Positions 1 through 7,490 of a stretch of DNA of 11,900 nucleotides are shown here, in pieces. The notes under the pieces are model-generated. The model saw only the letters and a program-made list of their open reading frames with translations, had not been told where the DNA came from and did not search any database. Both the position numbers and the translations under genes were made by a program. The DNA is from Caldilineaceae bacterium (GTDB taxonomy: Bacteria; Chloroflexota; Anaerolineae; Caldilineales; Caldilineaceae). The stretch spans positions 1 to 11,900 of the forward strand of contig JAPPKT010000509.1 of NCBI GenBank assembly GCA_028819675.1. Reading direction: 5' to 3'. The stretch's first letter is position 1; the number at the start of each line of letters is the position of its first letter.

Positions 1-157
1 GGCGGCCCTCGGGGGATATGCCCTGCTGAACGCCCCTCGCGTCAGTCTTCCCAGGCCGATATCGCAGCCTCTGAAGCCAGAGTCACCCGAGAATCCAGAT
101 GGACCTGTAGCTGTCGAATCCGAACGGTCGGGTCCCGAGGCACCAGCTGGTAACTAA
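1..157 (+). CDS. mrpA: MrpA/MnhA Na+/H+ antiporter subunit A, C-terminal end only (partial)
   Basis: The frame beginning at base 2 is open from the window edge to the TAA at 155-157 and gives about 51 residues. It starts with a small, hydrophobic helix end (AALGGYALL), followed by a proline- and glutamate-rich soluble tail. The identity is not provable from these residues alone. It rests mainly on position: the frame ends 41 nt before mrpB in an operon that continues B-C-D-E-F-G, and mrpA is the gene that normally precedes mrpB. MrpA is the large membrane subunit of the multisubunit Na+/H+ antiporter, related to NuoL, and often carries extra C-terminal membrane helices like the one ending here. 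The rest of the gene lies upstream of the window. Confidence 0.72.
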   Translation, partial: AALGGYALLNAPRVSLPRPISQPLKPESPENPDGPVAVESERSGPEAPAGN

Positions 158-198
158 GATGCCTAGGAAACGCCGATCGAATTCAGAACGCCCTACTC

Positions 199-720
199 AT
201 GCCTGAACTCTATCTTCGCCTGTTGAATCGCATTTTGACTCCGGTGCTTCTGTTGCTGGCCCTCTACCTGCTGTTTCGCGGACACAACTTGCCCGGCGGC
301 GGCTTCATCGCCGGGCTGATGGCTGCAGCCGCTTTTCAGCTTCAGATTCTGAGCCGGGGACATAGGAGAGTTCGGCGCGCTGTCGGTCCCTACCTGAACA
401 GCGGAATCGGTCTGGGTCTGGCAGTCGCCATTTGCGCCGGATTTGTTGGTTTGCTGGAAGGGACTTTCTTCAAAGGAATCTGGTTCAGCCTGCATCTGCC
501 GCTCTTGGGTGATCTCAAACTGGGCACGCCGGTTATATTCGATCTTGGCGTCTTTTTGGTCGTGGCGAGTGTCACTACCTCATACCTTCTCGGCCTCAGC
601 CGCGTTTCAGACATTGCCGCACTTCGGCGGGATGAAACGGTCTCTCAAATTGGTTACAACGTTGCCGGCTCCAATCCGGCGGAAGCCGGTGTCGAACCAG
701 GCCCAAGGGCAGAATCGTGA
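199..720 (+). CDS. mrpB: MrpB/MnhB Na+/H+ antiporter subunit B
   Basis: This is a 173-residue membrane protein with about four hydrophobic helices (near residues 10-27, 33-52, 68-88 and 109-133). The family signature RGHNLPGGGFIAGL sits at 27-40, and the second conserved block (LGTPVIFDLGVFLVV) lies at 108-122. These are hallmarks of the MnhB domain, which forms part of the membrane arm of the Mrp antiporter complex exchanging cytoplasmic Na+ for external H+. The ATG at 199 puts the first helix at the usual distance from the signature, although no good Shine-Dalgarno precedes it. The last 35 or so residues are a soluble tail. The stop codon overlaps the mrpC GTG start (GTGA), which indicates translational coupling. 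Confidence 0.95.
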   Translation: MPELYLRLLNRILTPVLLLLALYLLFRGHNLPGGGFIAGLMAAAAFQLQILSRGHRRVRRAVGPYLNSGIGLGLAVAICAGFVGLLEGTFFKGIWFSLHLPLLGDLKLGTPVIFDLGVFLVVASVTTSYLLGLSRVSDIAALRRDETVSQIGYNVAGSNPAEAGVEPGPRAES

Positions 721-1256
721 TCTCTATACTTCTGGCACTTGCCGTTGGCAGCCTCTTCGCTTCCGGAACATACCTTATCTTGAGGCGTGGACAGATCAAA
801 CTCATACTCGGGTTGGCATTGCTGAGTCATGGCGTCAACCTACTGCTCTTTGGGTCCGGCAGACTAACCGAAGGCCGGCCCCCAATCTTTCTGGACAAGA
901 ATGCGTACGCTGAGACAATTGCATCGAGTCTGCCTGCTGACCCTCTGCCACAGGCTCTTATCTTGACGGCTATTGTAATCAGCTTCGGTATTACCGCTTT
1001 CGTCATCGTGCTCGTGAACAGACGCCATACGGTTACACAGACCGACTTTGTGCACGGCGAATATGTGCCTCTCTTGCGTGAAGGGGATCCCTTTGATTTC
1101 TCTGACTCTTCTGACAGTGTTCAGTACGATTGGCTTGCTTACGAAGTAGACGAATTATACGACAGCGAGGAGCTGCTGCCTGGCCTTCCCGCGATGCCTG
1201 CTTCTGAACGGGACGAATCGACCGCGATGGAAGAGGACAGTTACCAATGGCCGTGA
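717..1256 (+). CDS. mrpC: MrpC/MnhC Na+/H+ antiporter subunit C (NuoK-like) with long acidic tail
   Basis: This 179-residue protein has three predicted membrane helices (about 3-22, 27-46 and 79-101). It carries the NuoK/MnhC-type motif LPQALILTAIVISFGITAF at 77-95. The GTG start overlaps the mrpB stop and has AAGGG at 705-709, 7 nt upstream. NuoK-like MrpC packs between the antiporter-like subunits of the complex. Typical MrpC proteins are about 110-120 residues and end soon after the third helix. Here a further 75 or so residues (105-179) form a soluble, strongly acidic tail with 20 Asp/Glu against 2 Arg and no Lys. The tail is uninterrupted, and its end overlaps the mrpD start by 10 nt, so it looks like real coding sequence and not a readthrough artefact. 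Confidence 0.95.
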   Translation: MISILLALAVGSLFASGTYLILRRGQIKLILGLALLSHGVNLLLFGSGRLTEGRPPIFLDKNAYAETIASSLPADPLPQALILTAIVISFGITAFVIVLVNRRHTVTQTDFVHGEYVPLLREGDPFDFSDSSDSVQYDWLAYEVDELYDSEELLPGLPAMPASERDESTAMEEDSYQWP

Positions 1257-2905
1257 GCGCAAACCTGCTGGCTTTCCCCGTAGCGGCGCCTCTTCTTACA
1301 GCTGCACTCATACTACTGTTTGCTCGCTGGGGCGGGAGGAGACGGATTAGGCAACAGGTTGCGCTGACTACTCTGGCGCTGTGCCTGAACCTGGCGGCGG
1401 CCGCAATCCTCTTTCAGGCTACAGCAGGACGGGGAGAAAGATTCGTCCTTCAGCTGGGCGACTGGTCGGCCCCCTTCGGTATCACCTTCTACGGCGATGG
1501 GCTCTCGGCAACCCTTTTGCTGTTGACGGCACTTGTCGCGCTGGCGGTCTACCCTTTCGCCGTCGCAACTATCGATTACCACCGCGACCGTATGGGTTTC
1601 CATCCTCTGTACCTGTTCCTACTCATGGGTGTGAACGGTGCATTCCTCTCAGGAGACCTCTTCAATCTCTACGTCTTCTTCGAAGTCCTCTTGATGGCCA
1701 GCTTTGTACTGCTGACGGTCGGTGCCCAGCCGGCTCAGACCAACAGCGGAATACGCTATGTTGTACTCAATCTGCTCGCATCGACCATCTTTCTGATCGC
1801 GGCGGGCGTCGCCTACGGGACGCTCGGCACTCTCAATATGGCCCAGATCGCGCAACGGCTGCCAATGGCTTCTCCCGCAGTGCGCACGGTTTTTGCCGGC
1901 CTCTTGCTGGTCAGTTTTGGCAGCAAAGCTGCCATTTTTCCCCTCTTTTTCTGGTTGCCGGCCAGTTACCATACACCGCCCCCGGCAGTCACCGCGCTCT
2001 TTGGGGGCCTGCTAACGAAAGTTGGAATCTACACACTCTTTCGCAGTTTTACTTTATTCTTCCCAGAACTCCTGGTGAGCTGGCAACCTATTCTCTTGAC
2101 CATTTCTGGCGCAACCATGCTGGTCGGCGCGCTTGGTGCTTTGGCCCAGCCTGGAATCCGCCGGATATTGAGTTTCCATATCATCAGTCATGTTGGTTTT
2201 ATGTTGATGGGTCTCGCCGTCGCGCAGAGCGGAAACAGGCTGGCGGTTGGGTTCGGTTTGGGCGCGGCAGTCATCTACCTCTGCCACCACATGATCATCA
2301 AGACAGCTCTCATAATGGCTGGAGGGGCGGTCGAACTACATATGGGCAGCGACCGGCTGGCCTCAATCGGAGGACTGGTCACCAGGCAGCCTCTTCTTGC
2401 CTTTCTCTTCTTCATGTCCGCCATCTCCCTGGCGGGTGTCCCACCTTTCAGCGGATTCGTCAGCAAGCTTAGCCTCCTCCAGATCACTCTCGACACACGC
2501 CACTGGTTCGTGTCAGGCATAAGCCTGTTTGCCAGCCTGCTCACCATGATCAACATGATGCGCCTCTGGCGTGAGTCATTTTGGGGAGACTACAATCGTC
2601 CCAGCCGCGTTCCTTCCAGAATTTTGCAGAGCAGAGGCCGGCAGCGGCTGATGTTGACACCGGTGGCCGTTCTGGTCCTCCTCAGTCTCGCACTAGGCAT
2701 TTGGGGCGGGCCGGCCTTCCAGCTGTCCATGAAGGTTGCCCAGCAAGCTCTCGACCGTGAGGCCTACATTGAAGCCGTATCGCCTTCGAGCCAGATCTCG
2801 ACATCGGGTGCAGAAGATTCTTTAGTCTCCTTGGAAGCAAACTTATCGGACCGTCCGAAAGCAATGTCCGGCATGGCGGCACACCCGCTGCTTGTATCGC
2901 GTTGA
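1247..2905 (+). CDS. mrpD: MrpD/MnhD Na+/H+ antiporter subunit D (NuoM/NuoN-like)
   Basis: This is a 552-residue polytopic membrane protein of the proton-translocating antiporter family shared with complex I NuoL/M/N. Landmarks in order are GDLFNLYVFFEVLLMASF (136-153) with the buried glutamate E146; K227 in FGSKAAIFPLFFWLP; the block HTPPPAVTALFGGLLTKVG (242-260) with K258; HIISHVGFMLMG (311-322); and K407 in PPFSGFVSKL. These correspond to the charged residues that line the ion path in this family. After the last helix (about 468-487) there is a soluble tail of some 60 residues, unconserved in my judgement. The ATG lies 9 nt after GAGGA (1233-1237) and overlaps the end of mrpC, so the two are probably co-translated. 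It supplies one of the two main ion-translocating modules. Confidence 0.97.
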   Translation: MAVSANLLAFPVAAPLLTAALILLFARWGGRRRIRQQVALTTLALCLNLAAAAILFQATAGRGERFVLQLGDWSAPFGITFYGDGLSATLLLLTALVALAVYPFAVATIDYHRDRMGFHPLYLFLLMGVNGAFLSGDLFNLYVFFEVLLMASFVLLTVGAQPAQTNSGIRYVVLNLLASTIFLIAAGVAYGTLGTLNMAQIAQRLPMASPAVRTVFAGLLLVSFGSKAAIFPLFFWLPASYHTPPPAVTALFGGLLTKVGIYTLFRSFTLFFPELLVSWQPILLTISGATMLVGALGALAQPGIRRILSFHIISHVGFMLMGLAVAQSGNRLAVGFGLGAAVIYLCHHMIIKTALIMAGGAVELHMGSDRLASIGGLVTRQPLLAFLFFMSAISLAGVPPFSGFVSKLSLLQITLDTRHWFVSGISLFASLLTMINMMRLWRESFWGDYNRPSRVPSRILQSRGRQRLMLTPVAVLVLLSLALGIWGGPAFQLSMKVAQQALDREAYIEAVSPSSQISTSGAEDSLVSLEANLSDRPKAMSGMAAHPLLVSR

Positions 2906-2969
2906 ACAGAATGGTGACAGCGACAACACTTGCACGCGGATGCGAAATTGTACGTATCTTGAAAATTTT

Positions 2970-2981
2970 GAGTTGAAACTC
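2970..2981 (+). repeat. Small inverted repeat just upstream of mrpE
   Basis: GAGTTGAAACTC is a perfect 5-bp inverted repeat with a 2-nt centre, ending 5 nt before the mrpE ATG. It lies in the only sizeable gap (81 nt) within the visible operon, where no Shine-Dalgarno is apparent. It could modulate mrpE initiation or be incidental. A two-base loop is too tight for a stable hairpin, so confidence is low. Confidence 0.25.
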
Positions 2982-2986
2982 TTTCG

Positions 2987-3631
2987 ATGCAACGACTCCT
3001 GGTCTTGAATCTGTTTATCTCCCTAATGTGGCCAATCCTTAACAACGACTATACGTTGGGGGCGCTCTCTCTTGGCTTTGTTTTCGGCTTTGTGCTCATG
3101 TCTCTCGTGCAGCGCAGGTACGGGCTTTACACGATGCGGGCGGCCGGTTTCGGAGCCTTCGTACTGTGGGCCATCCTGCAAAGTAACGTGCAATTGGCCC
3201 TGAAGGTGCTGGCCAGTTCCGTCGGCTTTCACCCCACGATGCGTCCGGGCATAGTTGCCGTCCCACTGACGTTGACCAACCCGTTCGACATCACTGTACT
3301 GGCAACGATCATCACTTTGACACCGGGCACCCTAAGTGTCGACCTGGGCGAGGATGTGTCCGGCCGTCTTCATCCATACGGCGAACCGGAAGAGGATGCA
3401 ATTGGCGTGGAAACAGAAGTAGAAGATCTTCGCCCGGAGTCTGGTGAAGGCCAGACTGAGGTGTCTGACCGCCAGACCGGGCCACGCGACAGAGGGGAAG
3501 CAGCTCTGCTGGTACACGCCATTGACATTTCCGACCCAAACACTTTTCGTGCCGGCATCAAAATGAATTTTGAGCGCCCCCTCCTGGAACTGCGCCGGCT
3601 GATTGCTGAGATGGACGCGGCCGATACTTAA
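2987..3631 (+). CDS. mrpE: MrpE/MnhE Na+/H+ antiporter subunit E with an acidic internal insert
   Basis: This 214-residue protein has an N-terminal hydrophobic part (helices about 5-20, 24-41 and 53-75) and the MnhE-type block ATIITLTPGTLSVDL at 106-120. The family's C-terminal cytoplasmic segment then resumes at ALLVHAIDISD (173-183). MrpE helps assemble and stabilise the antiporter complex. Family members I know run about 155-170 residues, and there the TPGT-SVD block is followed almost directly by the VHAID strand. Here about 52 residues (121-172) are inserted between them, with 16 Asp/Glu and 5 Arg, proline- and glycine-containing and probably disordered. ATG 2987 is the only start available, because an in-frame stop precedes it by five codons. 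The gap after mrpD (81 nt) is longer than elsewhere in the operon. Confidence 0.93.
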   Translation: MQRLLVLNLFISLMWPILNNDYTLGALSLGFVFGFVLMSLVQRRYGLYTMRAAGFGAFVLWAILQSNVQLALKVLASSVGFHPTMRPGIVAVPLTLTNPFDITVLATIITLTPGTLSVDLGEDVSGRLHPYGEPEEDAIGVETEVEDLRPESGEGQTEVSDRQTGPRDRGEAALLVHAIDISDPNTFRAGIKMNFERPLLELRRLIAEMDAADT

Positions 3632-3646
3632 GACTGGAGGACCGAA

Positions 3647-3973
3647 TTGAGCAACGAAATCTTTGAACTGAGCCTGGCCGTCCTGATGACCCTGCTCTCT
3701 TTTTCGCTCCTTCTCTGCTTCTGGAGGCTCCTGCGGGGGCCAAACCTGCCCAATCGAACCGTAGCCTTTGACCTTATTTCCATTCACGCAGTCGGAATCT
3801 TCGTCCTTTTTGCGGTGAACAGTCATTCTTACGTACTCTTGGAAGGGGCAATTATCACAGCTGTGCTAGGCTTCCTGGGAACGATGATGTTTGCCCGGGC
3901 TTTGGAACGCTATCCCCACGCAAGATGGCTGGAGAGACAGCCTGGGGAAGACGAGACAACGCCGCCGGCTTAA
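3647..3973 (+). CDS. mrpF: MrpF/MnhF Na+/H+ antiporter subunit F (TTG start)
   Basis: This is a 108-residue protein with three membrane helices (about 6-26, 41-57 and 62-84) and the MnhF-type loop RGPNLPNRTVAFDLI at 30-44. The start is TTG 3647. GGAGG (3636-3640) lies 6 nt upstream, the mrpE stop lies in the same frame only 15 nt before it, and the next ATG is inside the first helix. MrpF is a small subunit of the antiporter; in Bacillus it has also been linked to bile salt efflux. In the MrpF sequence I remember (B. subtilis) the loop reads PDRVVALD, whereas here the first aspartate is Asn36 and the second is kept as Asp42. The C-terminal 20 residues are charged. The mrpG start follows 19 nt after the stop. 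Confidence 0.94.
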   Translation: MSNEIFELSLAVLMTLLSFSLLLCFWRLLRGPNLPNRTVAFDLISIHAVGIFVLFAVNSHSYVLLEGAIITAVLGFLGTMMFARALERYPHARWLERQPGEDETTPPA

Positions 3974-3992
3974 CTCTTGGCGAGGTGCACGA

Positions 3993-4376
3993 ATGGACCC
4001 AACAGTTGTAAATCTGATTGTAATATCGTTGGCCTCGGTCGGGACGCTCTTTCTTCTCGTCAGCGCACTAGGCATTCTGCGGCTTCCGGATGTCTTGACG
4101 CGCATGCACGCCGCCGGAATCGCCGCAACGCTTGGCATCACTTGCCTGCTGCTTGCCACCGGCCTCCACTTCTTTTCCGAAGGACAGATGCTTCGCATGG
4201 TGGCCCTTATCATCCTCTTCTTCGTTACCGCCCCTATCGCGACAACCACCATGGCCAGGGCCGCCTACCGCACAGGCCGGGCAGATCAGTTCGTGCTCGC
4301 GCACGACGACCTCGCCGCACTCTCTCAAACTGTCGACGCGGAGACTCAGAATAGTTCCGTCGCCGCCCAAGAGTAG
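3993..4376 (+). CDS. mrpG: MrpG/MnhG Na+/H+ antiporter subunit G
   Basis: This 127-residue protein has three membrane helices (about 6-29, 42-60 and 66-88). It matches the PhaG/MnhG/YufB family through LGILRLPDVLTRMHA (26-40) and the third-helix block ALIILFFVTAPIATTTMARAA (71-91), including the conserved proline at 81. I chose ATG 3993, not the longer in-frame start at 3891. It has GAGG (3982-3985) 7 nt upstream, it begins right before the first helix as in relatives, and the longer form would read a charged 34-residue stretch inside mrpF. MrpG is the last canonical subunit of the complex. A soluble tail of about 35 residues follows the third helix. Confidence 0.95.
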   Translation: MDPTVVNLIVISLASVGTLFLLVSALGILRLPDVLTRMHAAGIAATLGITCLLLATGLHFFSEGQMLRMVALIILFFVTAPIATTTMARAAYRTGRADQFVLAHDDLAALSQTVDAETQNSSVAAQE

Positions 4377-4398
4377 CATCCCTGACAGGATAGGAACG

Positions 4399-5967
4399 AT
4401 GACCTTGGTCAAAGCCAACGGGGGGCTCGAAGGTAGTCTGTACGGCGGAGGCTCACAGTTGGACCTGATCCTGGCCGTAGATCTGGGAAGCTCATCAGTG
4501 AGGGCCTCTGCCTATCACTTGGATGGAACCAGGCTCAAGGGGACGACAGAGTTTCGCAATACCGAGCAGTCCCTAGATGGCACTTTCGATCCGCATGTCC
4601 TCACCGACCTGACGGAGGAAGTCATCAGCGACTGTCTCGCACGCGTGAGAAAGGTCACGAACGAAGCCCGCTTCATCGCCGCCGGATGGACCAGCTTTGC
4701 AATGAGCTGGCTTGGCGTCGACTCCACAGGCCAACCTGTCACTCCGATCTACACCTACTCTGACGCCCTCAGCGGTCTTTGCGCAGACAGGCTGCGTCAG
4801 GAGTTGGCACAACAAGGGCGCCTCGAAGATACGTGGCAGCGCACGGGAACACCCATTCATACCGCCTACGCACCTGCCCAGCTCCTCCGCCTCACAGCCG
4901 AGGAACCCGACCTCGTGAATAAAGTCGACTGCTGGCAGACACTCGCCGCAAGCCTGCTCGCGCGCTGGCGCGGCCAACCCCAGGCCCCAATCAGCAGCAG
5001 TGAAGTTGGCTGGACAGGTATGCTCAATCGTCGCACATTGACGTGGGATAGAGAGCTTGTTGAACGTGTAGGCGTAGTTTTTGAACGGTTGCCATCTGTA
5101 CTTGACTATACGAAGGGTCTAATTGGGCTGGCCGAACCCTGGGCATCGAAGTGGCCCGAGCTGGTACAAACTCCCTTCTTCCTGGCAGTGGGTGACGGCG
5201 CAGGCGCCAATCTCGGCAGCGGCTGTTCCGACAACACGCGCATCGCTCTAACGATCGGGACCACGGGCGCCATGAGAGTCGTCCTGCCCAACGAATCTCA
5301 GCGCCGAGCGTTTGGCGCCGGAGAGGACGGCATTCAACAGGTTCCCTCCGGCCTCTGGAGCTATCCTATCGACAGTAAACGCTGGCTGGTCGGCGGATCG
5401 TTAACCGACGGTGGTTCCCTCTTCTCTTGGCTACACGAAAATTTGGCCGTTGAGGATACTGCCCCCCTTCTCGCCGCAGCTGCAGACCTCCCTGCCGACG
5501 CGCACGGGCTTACCATCCTCCCCTTTCTCCGCGGCGAACGCGCCCCCGGCTGGGCGACCGAAGCCGCCCTAACCATCAGCGGTATCTCACCGGCTACAAC
5601 GCCCGCTCACATCGTCCGCGCAGCACTTGAAGCCGTGGCACTGCGTTTCCGCCTCATCTACGAGCGACTCCGCCCTCTCCTGGCCCCCGGTACTGAAATC
5701 GTCGCCAGCGGCGGAGCACTTCAGGACAACAGCCTGTGGCGCCAAGTCCTCGCCGACGCCCTGCAGGTTCCCGTGCACCTCGTCAACGTCGATGAAGCGA
5801 CCAGCCGCGGTGCAGCTATCCTCGCACTGCAGGCGCTGGGACTTCCCCTCCCGCCCGAACCACCCACTGTTCACACGGCAATACCCGACAAGGAAGCAGG
5901 CGCTGCCTACGGGCAGGCTGCCCGGCGCCAGCAAGAACTGTACGACCGCGTAATCTCCGGCTCGTAA
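4399..5967 (+). CDS. FGGY-family carbohydrate kinase, gluconokinase-like
   Basis: A 522-residue cytoplasmic sugar kinase of the FGGY family (actin-like ATPase fold). The first domain opens with the phosphate-binding loop AVDLGSSSVRA (26-36). The probable catalytic base is D266 in VGDGAGANLGSG (264-275). The second domain carries LTIGTTGAMR (284-293), GGSLTDGGSLFSWL (332-345), LPFLRGERAPGW (374-385) and the adenosine motif ASGGALQDNSLWRQVLADAL (436-455). The DGxxANLG and GERAPGW blocks fit bacterial gluconokinases better than xylulokinase or glycerol kinase, but the substrate is inferred. ATG 4399 has AGGA (4387-4390) 8 nt before it; the frame is open further upstream only because it shadows mrpG. 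It lies 22 nt after mrpG with no visible terminator, so it is probably transcribed with the antiporter operon. About 24 residues precede the conserved fold. Confidence 0.9.
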   Translation: MTLVKANGGLEGSLYGGGSQLDLILAVDLGSSSVRASAYHLDGTRLKGTTEFRNTEQSLDGTFDPHVLTDLTEEVISDCLARVRKVTNEARFIAAGWTSFAMSWLGVDSTGQPVTPIYTYSDALSGLCADRLRQELAQQGRLEDTWQRTGTPIHTAYAPAQLLRLTAEEPDLVNKVDCWQTLAASLLARWRGQPQAPISSSEVGWTGMLNRRTLTWDRELVERVGVVFERLPSVLDYTKGLIGLAEPWASKWPELVQTPFFLAVGDGAGANLGSGCSDNTRIALTIGTTGAMRVVLPNESQRRAFGAGEDGIQQVPSGLWSYPIDSKRWLVGGSLTDGGSLFSWLHENLAVEDTAPLLAAAADLPADAHGLTILPFLRGERAPGWATEAALTISGISPATTPAHIVRAALEAVALRFRLIYERLRPLLAPGTEIVASGGALQDNSLWRQVLADALQVPVHLVNVDEATSRGAAILALQALGLPLPPEPPTVHTAIPDKEAGAAYGQAARRQQELYDRVISGS

Positions 5968-6095
5968 CAGCCTAATTTTCGATTGTCATGCGAAGTTTCC
6001 GTGAGAGGAAGACCGGATATTCACCGGCCGGAACATCGAAAAATACCTGACCTGACCGAGAAACCGCAGCAACAGGTAGAAATGCTTTGCTCTCT
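5968..6095. other. Convergent intergenic spacer with interrupted inverted repeat
   Basis: This 128-nt spacer separates the 3' ends of the kinase and MFS genes. ATTTTCGAT (5975-5983) is mirrored by ATCGAAAAAT (6035-6044), apart from one extra A. The 51 nt between the arms include a CCGG-rich stretch (6013-6031). Pairing would give A/T-rich arms on both strands, which could act as a weak two-way terminator. No classical G+C stem followed by a T-run is present. Confidence 0.3.
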
Positions 6096-7322
6096 TCAGT
6101 CCCCTGCCACCTTGGTCGCCGCGCCCACTCTGATTCCGTCAGGACTCTTGCGCCAGACGTAGAGTGCGGCCAGGGCAAGAACTATGTAGACGATCGTCAC
6201 AACCGCAAACACCCCTCGCATTCCAATTAGCGGGTAAACGGCCGCCCCCAACATCGGCGCCACCATCCGTCCTGCAGCGTTGACGCTGTTGCTCAATCCG
6301 AAGGTTGTCCCGTGCGAGCCTTCAGGCGTCCGCAGGTTGAGCAGCGCACTCGTCGCCGGCATAATGGCGCCGGCACTGACTCCAATCAGGGCCTGAAAGA
6401 AGAGCAGTTGCCAGGCATTGGTGACGAACGCCTGCGAGAAGTAGGCCAGTATGGCAAAGGCCGCACCTGCAGTCAATACCTGCTCATGGCCAATTCGGTC
6501 GCTGAGCCGGCCCAAATAGATCGCGCTGACAGAACCGATGGCAGCCTTCGCTCCGATGCTCAGGCCCGACAGGACGGCTGCACCTTCGTTTGATGAAAGC
6601 AGATCGACAAAAAAGAAGGCCAGAAGTGGCATCGTCACCGAGCGGCCCAGGCTCTGCAAGAACGAGACCCAATACAGTGACCCCATGTCGGGCGCCCGCA
6701 GTAAATTGCGATAGTTCGTCCAGAAATTAACCCGCCTCTGGACAGGGGGTGGTTCAAAGTCCTCCTTGACCCAGACAATGACCGCGACGCCCGCCAGCGC
6801 AAGCGCCGCGCCTGTAAACCAGAAACTGGCGCGGTAGCCAAACGCCTCGCTCACCAGTCCTCCGATCAGTGGGCCCACCGCTGCCCCAACCCAGAGCCCG
6901 GTCTGAATCAGCCCCAGAGACTCTCCGGACTTCTCCTTTGGGACAGTTGCGGCCACCATCGCGCTTGTGGCAGAAACAATTCCGGTCAGAAATCCTTGAA
7001 ACGTGCGAATCAGAACCAGCTGCTCGGCGCTTTGCGCAAAACCCATGAGCGACACCATCACCGCACCGCCAATTGTGGCCCTTATGAGCATTGGCTTGCG
7101 GCCATAGCGATCGGCCACCGCCCCCCACACGGGGGACGACAACATCATCGTCACTGCTTGCGATGAAAAAACAAGGCCCGACCAGAACGCGACCGACCCT
7201 CTCGTGGCCACACCCAGTTCCTCCACATAGAGTGGCATGAAGGGATAGACCAGGCTGAAGCCAGCCACGGAGAGAACCTGCACCAAGAACAGGATGTATA
7301 AGTTGCGGCGCCACTCTGGCAT
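6096..7322 (-). CDS. MFS multidrug efflux transporter, MdtG-like (DHA1 family)
   Basis: A 408-residue inner-membrane transporter with about 12 helices. Motif A of the drug:H+ antiporters is at 67-80 ([14 protein letters not shown]) and has a degenerate copy in the second half at 270-279 ([10 protein letters not shown]). Motif C, the antiporter signature, is at 147-157 ([11 protein letters not shown]). The N-terminal region ([40 protein letters not shown]) closely resembles E. coli MdtG as I remember it, including overall length. By analogy it exports small hydrophobic toxicants using the proton gradient; the substrate is unknown. The ATG is preceded by GAGGA (plus-strand TCCTC 7328-7332) 5 nt away. 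It has its own likely promoter in the gap to the upstream CPBP gene and converges on the kinase gene. Confidence 0.93.
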   Translation of the reverse strand: MPEWRRNLYILFLVQVLSVAGFSLVYPFMPLYVEELGVATRGSVAFWSGLVFSSQAVTMMLSSPVWGAVADRYGRKPMLIRATIGGAVMVSLMGFAQSAEQLVLIRTFQGFLTGIVSATSAMVAATVPKEKSGESLGLIQTGLWVGAAVGPLIGGLVSEAFGYRASFWFTGAALALAGVAVIVWVKEDFEPPPVQRRVNFWTNYRNLLRAPDMGSLYWVSFLQSLGRSVTMPLLAFFFVDLLSSNEGAAVLSGLSIGAKAAIGSVSAIYLGRLSDRIGHEQVLTAGAAFAILAYFSQAFVTNAWQLLFFQALIGVSAGAIMPATSALLNLRTPEGSHGTTFGLSNSVNAAGRMVAPMLGAAVYPLIGMRGVFAVVTIVYIVLALAALYVWRKSPDGIRVGAATKVAGD

Positions 7323-7406
7323 GTGCGTCCTCGCCTGGCTGACGGCTGGACCGGGCCCGTTGCCAACTAAATCGCTTTTGTAAACCGCTAAAGTGGGGCG
7401 AAACTT

Positions 7407-7435
7407 ATATTACCATAAACTAGAAGATCGGACAA
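7407..7435 (-). promoter_or_regulatory. Likely sigma70-type promoter of the MFS gene
   Basis: On the minus strand TTGTCC (plus 7430-7435) is followed after exactly 17 nt by TAATAT (plus 7407-7412), with TGG directly before it as an extended -10 element. Each hexamer matches four of six consensus bases. It sits in an A/T-rich patch in the 168-nt gap after the CPBP gene and would give a leader of about 75-80 nt before the MFS ATG. Confidence 0.5.
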
Positions 7436-7490
7436 ACTGCCCAAAATGGTCCAAGCCGTCCATTTGCGGAGAAAGGGGGCTGAACTTCCC

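Noticed and set aside
1381..2472. Long plus-strand open frame of 363 codons inside mrpD
   Set aside because: It is an alternate frame of mrpD, rich in Arg, Cys and Pro with no family motif. mrpD is unambiguous in the other frame.
3891..3992. Upstream extension of mrpG inside mrpF
   Set aside because: It would add 34 charged residues not typical of MrpG; GAGG before ATG 3993 gives the right start.
4132..4398. Upstream extension of the kinase frame into mrpG
   Set aside because: The extension lies out of frame in mrpG and shows no kinase similarity. ATG 4399 has its own Shine-Dalgarno.
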